NCBI GenBank assembly: GCA_012728655.1
Contig: JAAYEQ010000001.1
Span: forward strand, 1 to 59,304
Source: Syntrophomonadaceae bacterium
Lineage (GTDB): Bacteria; Bacillota; Syntrophomonadia; Syntrophomonadales; DTU052
Direction of reading: 5' to 3'
DNA: 59,304 nucleotides
Shown here in pieces: positions 23,973 through 33,053 of the stretch. The position numbers and the translations under genes were made by a program. Every line of letters begins with the position of its first letter. The stretch's first letter is position 1. The notes under the pieces are model-generated. The model saw only the letters and a program-made list of their open reading frames with translations, searched no databases and was not told the origin of the DNA.

Positions 23973-25388
23973 TTAAGGCTTCAAAGTGAAGACCGAATCC
24001 ACCACCTGCGAACCGTCTTTTGACCCGTCCGGGGTTACGCTTCCCCGGTGCTTCCGCTTTAAATTGCTTAACTCCATTATAAGCCAGGTTACGGTAATTA
24101 TGGTCGAAACCGTATCGGCAACCGGCCCGGCATAAAGAATTCCATCCAGCCCAAAGAACCTGGGCAGGATGAGCAGACACGGTATGAATACCAGGACCTG
24201 CCGCGAAAGGCTGAGCAGCATGGAATGGACCGGCTTCCCTATCGCCTGGAAGAAACCTGCCCCCACCATCTGCAATCCGATAATCGGCATCGCCAACGTA
24301 TAGACCAGCAATGCCCTGCTGCCAAAAGCGATCAATTCGGCGTCGTGTCTGTTGAAGAGCGTTATCAGCTGAACGGAATAGATCCGGGTCATGATGAACC
24401 CGAATACGGCAATGGCGGTTGCCCCCAAAAGTGCGTACTTTAGCACCTGCATCACCCGTTCATACTTCCGGGCGCCGAAATTATATCCTACTATGGGCTG
24501 AGCACCGCCGTTAACTCCAATGATGGGCATCACAATCAGGGACATCAGCGTCATAACTATTCCCATACCTGAAATGGCCAGGTCCCCGCCATAGGTCTTG
24601 AGGCTGTTGTTGAGGAGGCCCCCCAGAAAGCTTTGGGCAAACTGCATCGCAAAGGGTGACAACCCCATGAACAATATGGTCGTAACCAGTCCCCGCTGGA
24701 GCCGGAAATTCTTGCGCCGTATCTTCAGTTCTCCTTTACCCAGAGCAAAGTGAGTGATAATCCAGGAAGCCGATGCCGCTTGGGAGATAATCGTCGCAAA
24801 AGCGCTCCCTCTCATCCCCCACTTAAAGACGGTCACAAATAAAAAGGTAAGAATGATATTGCAGATAGAGCTGATCAGCATGGTTACCATGGCTTTGCCG
24901 GGATTGCCCTCAGCTCTGAGGAAGTTGTTCATCCCGAAACTCAACAAGCCAAAAACAGTACCCAAAATAACGATTTCCATGTATTCTCTGGCATAGGGCA
25001 AGACGGCATCACTGGCACCGAATAGTCTCAGCATAGGCTCCATGAAAGTAAAACCGAAAGCGGTTATAAGCAGTGAGGTTATGAACAACAGCACGACCGC
25101 ATTGCCCATAACCCGTTCGGCCTCTTCCTTTCTCCCCTGACCCAGCCGGATCGAAACCAGGGTGGTGGCACCCATACCCACCATGGCTCCAAAAGCGACT
25201 TGGATCATCATCGCGGGGAAGCCAACCGTTATACCGGCTATACCCAGAGATCCTACAGTGTTGCCGATAAAGATCCGATTGGTTACGTTATAGCAAGCCT
25301 GTACCAGCAGTCCAACGATTGCGGGCATTGAAAACATCAGGAGCAGCTTGGCCGGATTTTCGGTTCCTAATCTTTTCGACCTCTCCAC
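23973..25388 (-). CDS. MATE family efflux transporter
   Basis: A 471-residue protein with 12 predicted helices in two pseudo-symmetric halves, the size and pattern of NorM/DinF-type multidrug and toxin exporters. Family marks include MFSMPAIVGLLVQACYN in helix 1, GMGATTLVSIRLGQGRKEEAERVMGNA between helices 2 and 3, and the second-half counterpart GVNGGAQPIVGYNFGARKYERV. Such transporters exchange Na+ or H+ for cationic drugs. The GTG at 25388 follows GGGAG. The C-terminal tail after helix 12 is soluble and variable. Substrate unknown. Confidence 0.9.
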   Translation of the reverse strand: MERSKRLGTENPAKLLLMFSMPAIVGLLVQACYNVTNRIFIGNTVGSLGIAGITVGFPAMMIQVAFGAMVGMGATTLVSIRLGQGRKEEAERVMGNAVVLLFITSLLITAFGFTFMEPMLRLFGASDAVLPYAREYMEIVILGTVFGLLSFGMNNFLRAEGNPGKAMVTMLISSICNIILTFLFVTVFKWGMRGSAFATIISQAASASWIITHFALGKGELKIRRKNFRLQRGLVTTILFMGLSPFAMQFAQSFLGGLLNNSLKTYGGDLAISGMGIVMTLMSLIVMPIIGVNGGAQPIVGYNFGARKYERVMQVLKYALLGATAIAVFGFIMTRIYSVQLITLFNRHDAELIAFGSRALLVYTLAMPIIGLQMVGAGFFQAIGKPVHSMLLSLSRQVLVFIPCLLILPRFFGLDGILYAGPVADTVSTIITVTWLIMELSNLKRKHRGSVTPDGSKDGSQVVDSVFTLKP

Positions 25389-25649
25389 AAAAACTCCCAG
25401 CCCTGATTAATACGTAAATTCCACTTCACATCTCGGCACCGTTCAATCTCGGGTAACCAGCCGCCGTTCTCTCCCCGATAAACGGCCATTATCATGGTCC
25501 CAACGGTATACGACCATACCCGGTGCCGTGCTCGTGGTTTATAAACATGCGCATACATTGTACCACTGTTGGATCCTGTTTGAATATCCCTAATTTTGGG
25601 AAAATAGAACGGGAAGCTCTCCAAAAGATAATCCTGGTTGCTCCCCCCG
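25389..25649. other. Upstream region of the MATE gene
   Basis: A minus-strand frame running from 25714 into the MATE start (115 codons) is open but has no ribosome site, no family likeness and a composition rich in Arg, Tyr and Trp. I treat this as non-coding and as the likely promoter region of the MATE gene. Confidence 0.4.
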
Positions 25650-25680
25650 AAAAACAAAAGGAGGTCCCGTCTCCTTTTTA
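25650..25680. terminator. Terminator after the shortened acyl-CoA dehydrogenase gene
   Basis: AAAAGGAG (25656-25663) pairs with CTCCTTTT (25671-25678) over a 7-base loop. On the minus strand it is followed by GTTTTT, suiting the gene ending at 25753; it also has T on the plus side. Confidence 0.75.
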
Positions 25681-25752
25681 TGTACCGAACCTCCGCAAAA
25701 TTCTTTGCCGGCATAAACGACTGGAAGTCTTACGGACTGAACCCCTGATGCG

Positions 25753-26871
25753 TTAATCGAAGAAATAGGAATCATCCATCTCCAGAAAAACACGGTCATT
25801 TTTGTTAATAGCTTCGAACTTACCGGCAGCTAATGGCAGCAGGGTGCCCAGATAGTATTTGGCGGTTGCGATCTTGTTTCGGTAAAAAGCACTGCTGAAT
25901 TCATTCGCTCCCGCACTCGAGCCTTGAGTTTCAGCCAGCCTTTCCCGGGCCACGAAGGCCTGCCAGAGGAACAGCCAGCCCAGAAGTATGTCTCCCCAGA
26001 TTTCCAGGTAGGAGAGCGCCCAGGATTCAACTAACAGGTCCTCACCGTTTGTCTTCATGATTTGAATCCTGTCGGTAATCTCCTCCAGCATACCCACGTA
26101 GCTCCTTAAATCGGAGGCGTAAGGAATCAGTTCGTTCCACACCAGGGCCTCCCCGATAGTCTCCTTTACCCGGGATAAAACCTCCCGGTAAGCCCGCCCG
26201 CACTTCATACTGATTTTGTGATTGATTAGTTCCAGGCTCTGAATGCCATTGGTATCCTTATATGAAGTAACCTTGCAATCCCGGGCGATCTGTTCCATAT
26301 GACAATCGGAACAGTCACCGTAACCGCCAAAAACCTGAATGGCTTTGACACAGACCTCAAACCCCTTTTCGCTGCCATAGGCTTTACAGATCGGGGTCAA
26401 GAACTCGAGGATATCGTTCCATTGCCCCTTTTCGTGCTCATCATCGGCAGCGTGGATGCGTTCCATGCAGGCAATCGCGTAGAGAATCAGAGCCCGTACT
26501 CCTTCGGTGTAGCATTTCATCCACAGCAGGTTTCTCCTCACTTCAGCATTAACCATAATGGAGTCCCGGGCAGAGTTCAGGGCGTGGAGGTAGGCGGTAC
26601 TCCCCTGGGCAATCTTTCGATAAGGCTCGTAATAAACCGGCGGAACCCGAACCTTGCCGTTCTCCGTTATGCAACCGGCCTGATCCTCCGCTTCCCGGGC
26701 CGGTGTCGGATTATTTTCAACCGGCTTTTCCGCAGTATCAATCGTCACCGTGAAGGTTTCCGGAGAATGATCCCGGTGCCGCTCGGGCCGGCAGAGTTCC
26801 TGAACCCTCAAGACATCGTACAGAAAAAAACGGACATCTTTCCGGTCGCAAAGATTGTTCCCCATCTTCAC
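25753..26871 (-). pseudogene. Acyl-CoA dehydrogenase with large internal deletion
   Basis: A 372-residue open frame that joins two ends of a roughly 600-residue acyl-CoA dehydrogenase. Residues 1-90 match the N-terminal helical region (NNLCDRKDVRFFLYDVLRVQ, ENGKVRVPPVYYEPYRK, compare the intact FadE-like protein at 52265-54100). From about residue 115 (VNAEVRRNLLWMKCYTEG) it is the C-terminal helical domain with AIQVFGGYGDCSDCHMEQIA and the DUF-type extension. The middle beta domain and most of the FAD/substrate-contact residues, about 220 residues, are absent. No stop or frameshift. An active enzyme is unlikely. It follows sigma-54 activator 2 and sits with acyl-CoA ligase 2, fitting an old fatty-acid operon. 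Confidence 0.85.
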
Positions 26872-26974
26872 AGACCCCTCTCCGGGTTTTCACATCCCAA
26901 AAACTTTCATACCGGCGATAATCTTTCATGCTGAATTGATTTCTCGTAATTACATTGCAACTTTCATGCCAGCC

Positions 26975-27024
26975 AAAAAACGAGGTTACGCTTTTTGTCG
27001 CCGGGTGAGCGCAAACCTCGTTTT
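26975..27024 (-). terminator. Terminator after sigma-54 activator 2
   Basis: AAAACGAGGTT (26977-26987) pairs with AACCTCGTTTT (27014-27024). On the minus strand the stem ends in a T run (TTTTTTGG). The 26-base loop can form an inner GCT/AGC helix. Confidence 0.75.
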
Positions 27025-27050
27025 CGTTAATTCTGCTGTTCGGTGGTGAG

Positions 27051-29000
27051 CTACAGCCCGTATTTTGCAATCTTGCTGTAAAGGGTGGTCCGGGCAATAC
27101 CCAATTCACGGGCAACCCGGGTAATATTTCGATTATGCTTTTCCAACAGGCTCCTAATGAGCTCTTTCTCGTAGCTTTGAACCGGCAGGTCGAATGAAGG
27201 GGGGCTCTTACGGGACAGCAGTTCCTGAGGAAGGTGTTCCATGGTTAACACCACGTCATTACAGACATTGACGACTCTTTCCAACACATTTTGCAGTTCC
27301 CGGACATTGCCCGGCCAATCATAGTTGTCGAACGCCTCCCAGACCTGCTTGTCCACCTTTACGATCGGTTCTTTCTTGAGCTTGACACACAGGTTTTCAA
27401 TCAGGTGGAAGACCAACAGCGGGATATCGTCTTTTCTCTCGCGCAGAGGGGGAATTTTTATAGTAAAGACATTAAGCCGGTAGAAAAGGTCATGCCTGAA
27501 TTTACCTTGGCTGACCATTTCATTCAGGTCCTTGTTGGTAGCCGCAATAATACGGACATCCACCGGAATCTCCTTATTACCGCCCACCCGGGTTATCGTT
27601 TTTGTTTCCAGGACCCGCAGCAGCGTAGCCTGGAGGTCCAGCGGCATTTCCGCAATTTCATCCAGAAAAATGGTTCCCCCCTGAGCCAACTCGAACTTCC
27701 CCATTTTGCCTCCCCGTTTGGCACCGGTGAAAGCCCCATCAGCATAACCGAATAACTCGCTGGCGATCAGTTCCCGGGGGATGCCGCCGCAATTAATGGC
27801 CACGAAAGGTCCCCGTTTGCGAAGGCTGCCGTTGTGAATGGCCTGAGCAAACACCTCTTTCCCGGTGCCGCTTTCCCCCAACAGCAGCACCGTCGAAATG
27901 CTGCCCGCCGCTTTGCGGGCCAGGTCTACTGTCTCGAGGAATTTGGGGTTTTTGCCGATCAGGTTGGAGAAGGTCAGGGTTCCTTCAGCTCCGCTCATGC
28001 GCTGCGCCAACCGCTGAGCGCGTTTCAATTCGCTGACAACCAGGACCAGCCCTTCGCTGACGCCGTCACCGTGAATCGGACGGGTGGTTAGGAGATAGGT
28101 ACTGCGGCCGTGCCGGCTATGGATATCGATCTCATAATCCGTTACAATATGCCGGTTGTGAACTATGTCATAAACATCTTTGTTTTTGGGATCCAGCAAT
28201 TCGACGAATACTTTTCCGGTTTCATGGGGATCAATTCCCAGATAACGGGCCATGATATTGTTCATGTGCGTTATCTTGCCCTGGGAATCAATCGCCAGGA
28301 TCCCCTCTGAGATTGATTCCATAACTGCGGTTTTGTAGTTGTTGTTGGACTCCAGCGTGCGCAGAGCTTCCTGCAGTCTCATCTGGGTTTCTATGGCCCT
28401 GACCGCAGTGACCACCATGCCCAGGGTATGGGGATGAACCTTGTCAATGGGTCCGGCAATGGTCAGGGTGCCGACTATCCTGTTGTTGGGGTCATGGATC
28501 GGTGCGGCTGAACAGCTCCAGGGGTGAAACATGAGGCAGTAGTGCTCCCGTCCCCGGATCTGGATAGGTTGGTCGATGACGATTGCAGTCCCGATGGAGT
28601 TGGTTCCGGCAATGTCCTCGCTCCATTGGCCTCCGGGAACGAAGTTGACAATCTTCCCTGTCTCTTTGGCCTCCTCGGGCCCGATTACTTCCAGTATGCA
28701 GCCGTCTTTGTCGGAGAGCACGATAACAAACCCCGCATCAGCCACGAACTTATACAGGTTCTCCATAACAGGAAGGCTGATGTCAATAAATTCCCGCAGG
28801 GTGTTTTTGTGTTTTTCCAGCATCTCTCCTTCATAGACCATCGGAGCATGGGTAAGCTGAAAACTAACCCGGTTCTTTTTACTCCTCTCCCAGGACTCAA
28901 AGATTACCTTTCGCAACCCGGGACATTCCGACGTCTGACCAGTCACGTATCTCTTCCAGATCTGCTTGATTTCGTCTTGAGTCAAATTCTTTTCTGTCAC
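27051..29000 (-). CDS. Sigma-54-dependent activator (GAF-PAS-AAA+-Fis type), copy 2
   Basis: A 649-residue paralogue of the activator at 2762-4708 with the same architecture: GAF-like sensor (about 60-200), PAS (about 220-325), AAA+ with GESGTGKE, GAFTGA, IFLDEIAEMP and HDLFYRLNVF, and a C-terminal helix-turn-helix (RVARELGIARTTLYSKIAKY). It should drive a sigma-54 promoter; the best candidate is the -24/-12 box before acyl-CoA ligase 2, the gene just upstream on the same strand. I choose GTG 29000 (a G-rich run sits 8 bases upstream); ATG 29048 has AAGGGGG too close to serve. The intergenic region ahead of it holds three repeated sites that it may bind. Confidence 0.92.
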   Translation of the reverse strand: MTEKNLTQDEIKQIWKRYVTGQTSECPGLRKVIFESWERSKKNRVSFQLTHAPMVYEGEMLEKHKNTLREFIDISLPVMENLYKFVADAGFVIVLSDKDGCILEVIGPEEAKETGKIVNFVPGGQWSEDIAGTNSIGTAIVIDQPIQIRGREHYCLMFHPWSCSAAPIHDPNNRIVGTLTIAGPIDKVHPHTLGMVVTAVRAIETQMRLQEALRTLESNNNYKTAVMESISEGILAIDSQGKITHMNNIMARYLGIDPHETGKVFVELLDPKNKDVYDIVHNRHIVTDYEIDIHSRHGRSTYLLTTRPIHGDGVSEGLVLVVSELKRAQRLAQRMSGAEGTLTFSNLIGKNPKFLETVDLARKAAGSISTVLLLGESGTGKEVFAQAIHNGSLRKRGPFVAINCGGIPRELIASELFGYADGAFTGAKRGGKMGKFELAQGGTIFLDEIAEMPLDLQATLLRVLETKTITRVGGNKEIPVDVRIIAATNKDLNEMVSQGKFRHDLFYRLNVFTIKIPPLRERKDDIPLLVFHLIENLCVKLKKEPIVKVDKQVWEAFDNYDWPGNVRELQNVLERVVNVCNDVVLTMEHLPQELLSRKSPPSFDLPVQSYEKELIRSLLEKHNRNITRVARELGIARTTLYSKIAKYGL

Positions 29001-29205
29001 GAATGCGTCCCCCCCCACTTTCAATGACCGGCAGTCGATACTAAACATACCCCCTTAACCAAAAAACAACTTATTCACCATAATAAGCGTACCACATAGT
29101 GTCGTGTTCTGCTACACAAAGGAGAACAGGGGTACCCCTGATGATACCCCCTTTGGTCGGTTGTTAAATTACCGCCCCTCCATAAAGCCTTTTTTGTATG
29201 CCTTT

Positions 29206-29394
29206 GTTGTATCGTTTCACTACAGTCTTGTCCGTTGCTGTGGACAGCGTCCTTGCCGGGCACACCAAAAATGCCGAGCGCTAAAGGCTGCACTCGGCTT
29301 TATTTAAAGGGGGTGTGGAGGTATGCTTCGTGTGTGCAGGTTTAAATGAATGAATTGTTGTATTATTCCGCTACAGTGTTGTATAAAACTACAG
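29206..29394. promoter_or_regulatory. Three operator-like repeats GTTGTA-N-CTACAG
   Basis: GTTGTA and CTACAG half-sites occur as pairs three times: 29206-29225 (8-base spacer), 29357-29376 (8-base spacer) and 29378-29394 (5-base spacer), the last two separated by one T. A decayed copy may lie near 29099-29116 (GTGTCG...CTACAC). The pairs are imperfect dyads (GTTGTA against CTGTAG). They lie between acyl-CoA ligase 2 and activator 2; binding by activator 2 is the natural guess. Confidence 0.6.
29263..29306. terminator. Terminator after acyl-CoA ligase 2
   Basis: GCCGAGCGC (29273-29281) pairs with GCACTCGGC (29290-29298), one wobble pair, 8-base loop. On the minus strand it is followed by ATTTTTGG, suiting the ligase ending at 29537; the plus side also has TTTATTT. 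Confidence 0.65.
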
Positions 29395-29536
29395 TCAAAC
29401 CTGCCATGGTTGGCGGTCTTTATCACCATTGCCATTGAATTGCGGCAACCATTTCCGCAAAGACTATGGTTTTAACTCCGATTCAGGGCCGCAGTTTTCG
29501 GCCTGAGGGCCTGCATTTCAGCCCGGGGCGGCGGCA

Positions 29537-31213
29537 TCAGGCACCGGCACGTTTTTTCCGTTCTTCCTCCACCAGCTCCTTTCGCAGCACCTTGCCGGTG
29601 TTCCCCTTGGGCAGGCTGTCACGGAATTCAATATGGCGGGGGTATTTGTAATGGGCCATCTGTCCCTTAGCCCAGTCAATCAACTCCTGCTCCGTGATTT
29701 TACCTTTGTATTCGGGCTTAAGAACGACAAACAGCTTGACCTCTTCCCCCTTGGTTTCATGCGGCACTCCGATGGCGCAACACTCCATGATCGCCGGATG
29801 GGCGTACATTAACTCTTCAACCTCCGCCGGGAATACGCTGTACGCGGATACCTTGATCATCTCTTTAAGGCGGCCGCAGATATATATGAAGCCGTTCTCA
29901 TCCACCTTGACGATATCGCCGGTGCGCACCCAGCCGCCCGGGAGGAAGGTTTCAGCCGTAGCCTCAGGGTTGTTCCAGTAGCCGATGCCGTTGCTGTCGC
30001 CCTTGACCCAGAGTTCTCCTTCCTCACCGATGCCCACATCCCGGCTTGGATCGGTTACATCGGCAACCCTCATGTCCATATTGGGACACAGCAGCCCCAC
30101 ACTGCCATAAAGATTGACATCCGTCGTGTTGGATACAGTGGTGGCGGTGGTCTCGCTCATGCCGTAGCCTTCAAAGAGGTTGATTCCCATGGCTTTATAC
30201 TTGTTGGCAATGTTGACCGGCAGAGCAGCTCCCCCAATGCCGACTATTTTCAGGCTGGAAATGTCGTATTTCGGGAAAGCCGGATGATTGGCCATCATAA
30301 TCACGACGGGGGTTGCAATCACAGTATAGGTCGGTTTATAGCGTTCGACCGCCTGCAGGAATGCTTCGACTTCAAAGCGAGCCATGATAATCAATTCACA
30401 GCCGGTATACATGGAATTATTAAGCAGGTCATTCATGGCGGTTATGTGAAACATGGGGAGAACCACAATCATTCGCTCATCAACCGTATTGGAACAGATA
30501 TGAGAGTTAATCCAGGCCCCATTGACCAGGTTTTTATGGGTCAGCATGGCCCCTTTCGGTCGTCCGGTGGTGCCTGAGGTGTACTGGAGCAGGGCCAGGT
30601 CGTCGGACCTGACATCTTCGAACTGGGTGATTGGGTCTGCGGCCATGAAATCTTTCCAGGCGATGGTGCCGGGATATTCGGCGCCGCTGCCCTTCAGGTC
30701 TGCAGGAAATGCCGGATAAGGGTCTTCCGGGAGATACTCATCCAGCGCCGTCACCACAACATGTTCCACGGTGGGCACGATATCTTTGATCTGGTTGTAT
30801 ACCGGCACCACTGATTCCTCAATAATCATGACCTTGGCCCCGGCGTCATTAACGGCGTAACTGACCTCACCGGCTTTATACATGGGAGATATGGCCATTA
30901 TCACCGCCCCCAGCGAATGGGCGGCATAATAGCAAATCACAAACTGCGGACAGTTGGACATCCCCAGGTAGACGCGATCGCCTTTCTTTACCCCCAGTCT
31001 CTTAAGACCGCCGGCCGCCCGGAGTATCAGGTTCCTCAGCTCGTCCCAGGTAATGATCCGGCCATAATAGTTCAGTGCCGGCCGATAACGCAGGCGCATC
31101 GAGTTGTCATAGACCTGGCGAAACATAGGGTCCCCGCCGTGGATGTACCCTTCTTTAATCCATTGCTTTGAATAAGTCTTTTCCCAAAACCTGTCCCACG
31201 CTTTGATTTCCAT
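29537..31213 (-). CDS. Fatty acid-CoA ligase, copy 2
   Basis: A 558-residue AMP-forming acyl-CoA synthetase, the same length as copy 1 but clearly diverged. P-loop LLQYTSGTTGRPKGAML (about 180-196), adenylate site FEGYGMSETTATTVSNTT, hinge VRTGDIVKVDENGFIYICGR, and C-terminal GNTGKVLRKEL with the catalytic lysine. I start at ATG 31213 (MEIKAWDRFWEKTY), 11 bases after AAAGGTG; the longer TTG start at 31255 lies directly on its ribosome-like sequence. A sigma-54 promoter sits 124 bases upstream. It would activate a fatty or aromatic acid for oxidation; the substrate is not readable. Downstream are activator 2 and the shortened dehydrogenase. Confidence 0.92.
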   Translation of the reverse strand: MEIKAWDRFWEKTYSKQWIKEGYIHGGDPMFRQVYDNSMRLRYRPALNYYGRIITWDELRNLILRAAGGLKRLGVKKGDRVYLGMSNCPQFVICYYAAHSLGAVIMAISPMYKAGEVSYAVNDAGAKVMIIEESVVPVYNQIKDIVPTVEHVVVTALDEYLPEDPYPAFPADLKGSGAEYPGTIAWKDFMAADPITQFEDVRSDDLALLQYTSGTTGRPKGAMLTHKNLVNGAWINSHICSNTVDERMIVVLPMFHITAMNDLLNNSMYTGCELIIMARFEVEAFLQAVERYKPTYTVIATPVVIMMANHPAFPKYDISSLKIVGIGGAALPVNIANKYKAMGINLFEGYGMSETTATTVSNTTDVNLYGSVGLLCPNMDMRVADVTDPSRDVGIGEEGELWVKGDSNGIGYWNNPEATAETFLPGGWVRTGDIVKVDENGFIYICGRLKEMIKVSAYSVFPAEVEELMYAHPAIMECCAIGVPHETKGEEVKLFVVLKPEYKGKITEQELIDWAKGQMAHYKYPRHIEFRDSLPKGNTGKVLRKELVEEERKKRAGA

Positions 31214-31336
31214 CCGCTGCTTCACACCTTTCGATTTTAGTATTGAGTTTGCCAACTCCTAACATCTTCCCGCACCCATAATTCCGAACAGCGCGAAAGT
31301 TGGTAAAAGTCAGCAAAGCTTTTATTCTATCAATTA

Positions 31337-31353
31337 TTGCAAAATTTATGCCA
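31337..31353 (-). promoter_or_regulatory. Sigma-54 (-24/-12) promoter of acyl-CoA ligase 2
   Basis: On the minus strand TGGCATAAATTTTGCAA has GG and GC exactly 10 bases apart, a near twin of the ligase 1 promoter (TGGCATTAATTTTGCAT). It lies 124 bases before the ligase ATG. Confidence 0.85.
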
Positions 31354-31404
31354 GGCATTGATGTCATTCACGACCTACTTCTTAAGAAAGCAACCACTGT
31401 GAAC

Positions 31405-31420
31405 AGCATTGGTCAATGCT
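31405..31420. promoter_or_regulatory. Palindrome upstream of the ligase 2 promoter
   Basis: AGCATTG-GT-CAATGCT is a perfect 7+7 inverted repeat 50-70 bp upstream of the -24/-12 box. It is placed as an activator site would be, but differs from the GTTGTA/CTACAG repeats nearer activator 2. Confidence 0.45.
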
Positions 31421-31609
31421 CCCCCCACCGGCGCCCAGTCGGAAGGCGCCATAATGCCGTGCAGGATTATTTGGCAACCGGCCGGCAATAATGATCCTGC
31501 AGAAGACACGGTCCGCCCTGAAACCGTTGTACGGTCGGAGCGGCGGCTTTTATCCGGCCCGGACAATCATTAAAATATTGATTAGACCACAAAGAATTGG
31601 AGGAAAACC

Positions 31610-32173
31610 ATGTTAACTCGACAGGAAGCATTTGATCTGCTGAAAAAGTACAACCAGAGCGAAAACCTGATTAAACACGCCCTGGCCGTGGAAGCCGTCA
31701 TGCGCTACTTTGCCCGGCAGTTGGGAGAGGATGAAGATTACTGGGGTAATGTGGGTCTGCTTCATGACCTTGATTATGAACTATACCCGGAGGAGCACTG
31801 CCACAAATCGAAAGAGATCCTTGAGCAGGAAGGCGTCAGTGAGGATATTATTCATGCCGTGATTTCACATGGCTGGAACATATGCACCGATGTGGAGCCG
31901 ACGCGGCGGATGGAAAAAGTCCTCTACACCATTGATGAACTGACAGGTCTAATAACCGCTACCGTTTACATCCGGCCCAGCAGGAGCATCCTGGATCTGG
32001 AGGTTAAGTCGGTGAAGAAAAAGTTCAAGACCCCCAGCTTCGCCGCCGGGGTCAACCGCGAAGTGATAACGAAGGGCGCTTCCATGCTGGACATGGACCT
32101 GGATACGGTCATCAAGTGGACGATCGAAGGGATGAAGGAAGCCGCTCCTGAACTGGGACTCGCGGGTGAATAA
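31610..32173 (+). CDS. HD-domain phosphohydrolase family protein
   Basis: A 187-residue HD-fold protein with the metal ligands spread as H (LIKHALAVEAVMRYFA), HD (VGLLHDLDYELYP), H (CHKSKEIL) and H (ISHGWN), then D in YTIDELTG. The family hydrolyses phosphate esters of nucleotides or similar, with Mn or Fe. This compact subtype is common in Clostridia and of unknown substrate. ATG 31610 follows TTGGAGG by 6 bases. It is a single plus-strand gene between two minus-strand blocks; no regulator seen. Confidence 0.88.
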   Translation: MLTRQEAFDLLKKYNQSENLIKHALAVEAVMRYFARQLGEDEDYWGNVGLLHDLDYELYPEEHCHKSKEILEQEGVSEDIIHAVISHGWNICTDVEPTRRMEKVLYTIDELTGLITATVYIRPSRSILDLEVKSVKKKFKTPSFAAGVNREVITKGASMLDMDLDTVIKWTIEGMKEAAPELGLAGE

Positions 32174-32347
32174 CTGCGAGCAACTCCACCAAAGGGGTTT
32201 GCAGAGGTGAAAACCGGATTTTTGCGTTTGATTAAGCGGCGTAACATATTCACTGTTCTGCAGCCCCTTTCAGTGGCTCCCGACTGCATAGCAGCCCGCT
32301 TTCATCGGTGCAGAATGAAGCCTTCAGTTCCGGTGTCCGGTGCTTGG

Positions 32348-33043
32348 CTAGAACGTACCCGGTTTAACATTGACTGGGTGGCGGTAAAGGTCAACATTCA
32401 GCTTTCCGGTGGTATCCAGTTCCGCCAAAAAAACATCCTCGACGCCGGCTGCGCCATGCTTTTTTATTTCTTGAGCAAGCCAGTCGGTATCCAGCTTGGC
32501 AAACTTGAGGTTGTTATACTGCAATTCACCTTCAATGATTAATGGGAGTGAAATCCCTTCGTATTTGGTTTCCAGCTTTAAATCGTTGGGTGTGACCGGA
32601 CGACTTTGAGATTTGGGGATAACTGATAAGTTGCCGTTAGGCTCCAAGATGGCAAACTCCACATCCGAAATCCTGGCATACCCCTGCAATCGCAGGAGCG
32701 ACAGGAGGAAAGGAAGGTTCATCCGGTTCCTTTTTAGGGCTTCCCGGTCCACTTTGCCGTTAGCCACAATGATATCCGGCTTGGCATCAAAGTTGTAGAA
32801 CCACTTCTGTAACGACATCCATCCGATAACCATTGCGCCAACTGCAATTGTCAATGAACCCAAAAAAGCCTTGGAACTTATTTTATAAACAAGCGGTTCC
32901 GCCGCCACATTTGCCATAATCATTAAAGCGGCAAAATCATAGGAAGTTAATTGGGATATCGACTTTTTCCCGGTGAGCCTCACACACAACCAGGAGAAGA
33001 GAAGTATGATGAGGCACCGCATGACAAACACTGCAGCTTCCAT
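32348..33043 (-). CDS. DUF421 (YetF/YdfR-type) membrane protein
   Basis: A 231-residue protein with three N-terminal helices (about 5-25, 37-55, 60-80) and a soluble C-terminal half, as in the YetF/YdfR family. Family marks: LTGKKSISQLTSYDFAALM after helix 1, PDIIVANGKVDREALKRNRM and LQGYARISDVEFAILEPNGNLSV. The biochemical role is not settled in the family; it is often linked to membrane stress or sporulation. It lies 10 bases downstream of a DUF4363 gene, a pairing seen in other Firmicutes, so the two likely act together. Confidence 0.88.
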   Translation of the reverse strand: MEAAVFVMRCLIILLFSWLCVRLTGKKSISQLTSYDFAALMIMANVAAEPLVYKISSKAFLGSLTIAVGAMVIGWMSLQKWFYNFDAKPDIIVANGKVDREALKRNRMNLPFLLSLLRLQGYARISDVEFAILEPNGNLSVIPKSQSRPVTPNDLKLETKYEGISLPLIIEGELQYNNLKFAKLDTDWLAQEIKKHGAAGVEDVFLAELDTTGKLNVDLYRHPVNVKPGTF

Positions 33044-33053
33044 CGCTCTCTCC

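Noticed and set aside
25367-25714. Open frame of 115 codons upstream of and overlapping the MATE gene
   Set aside because: No ribosome site, no recognised family, odd composition, and it runs over the terminator hairpin at 25650-25680.
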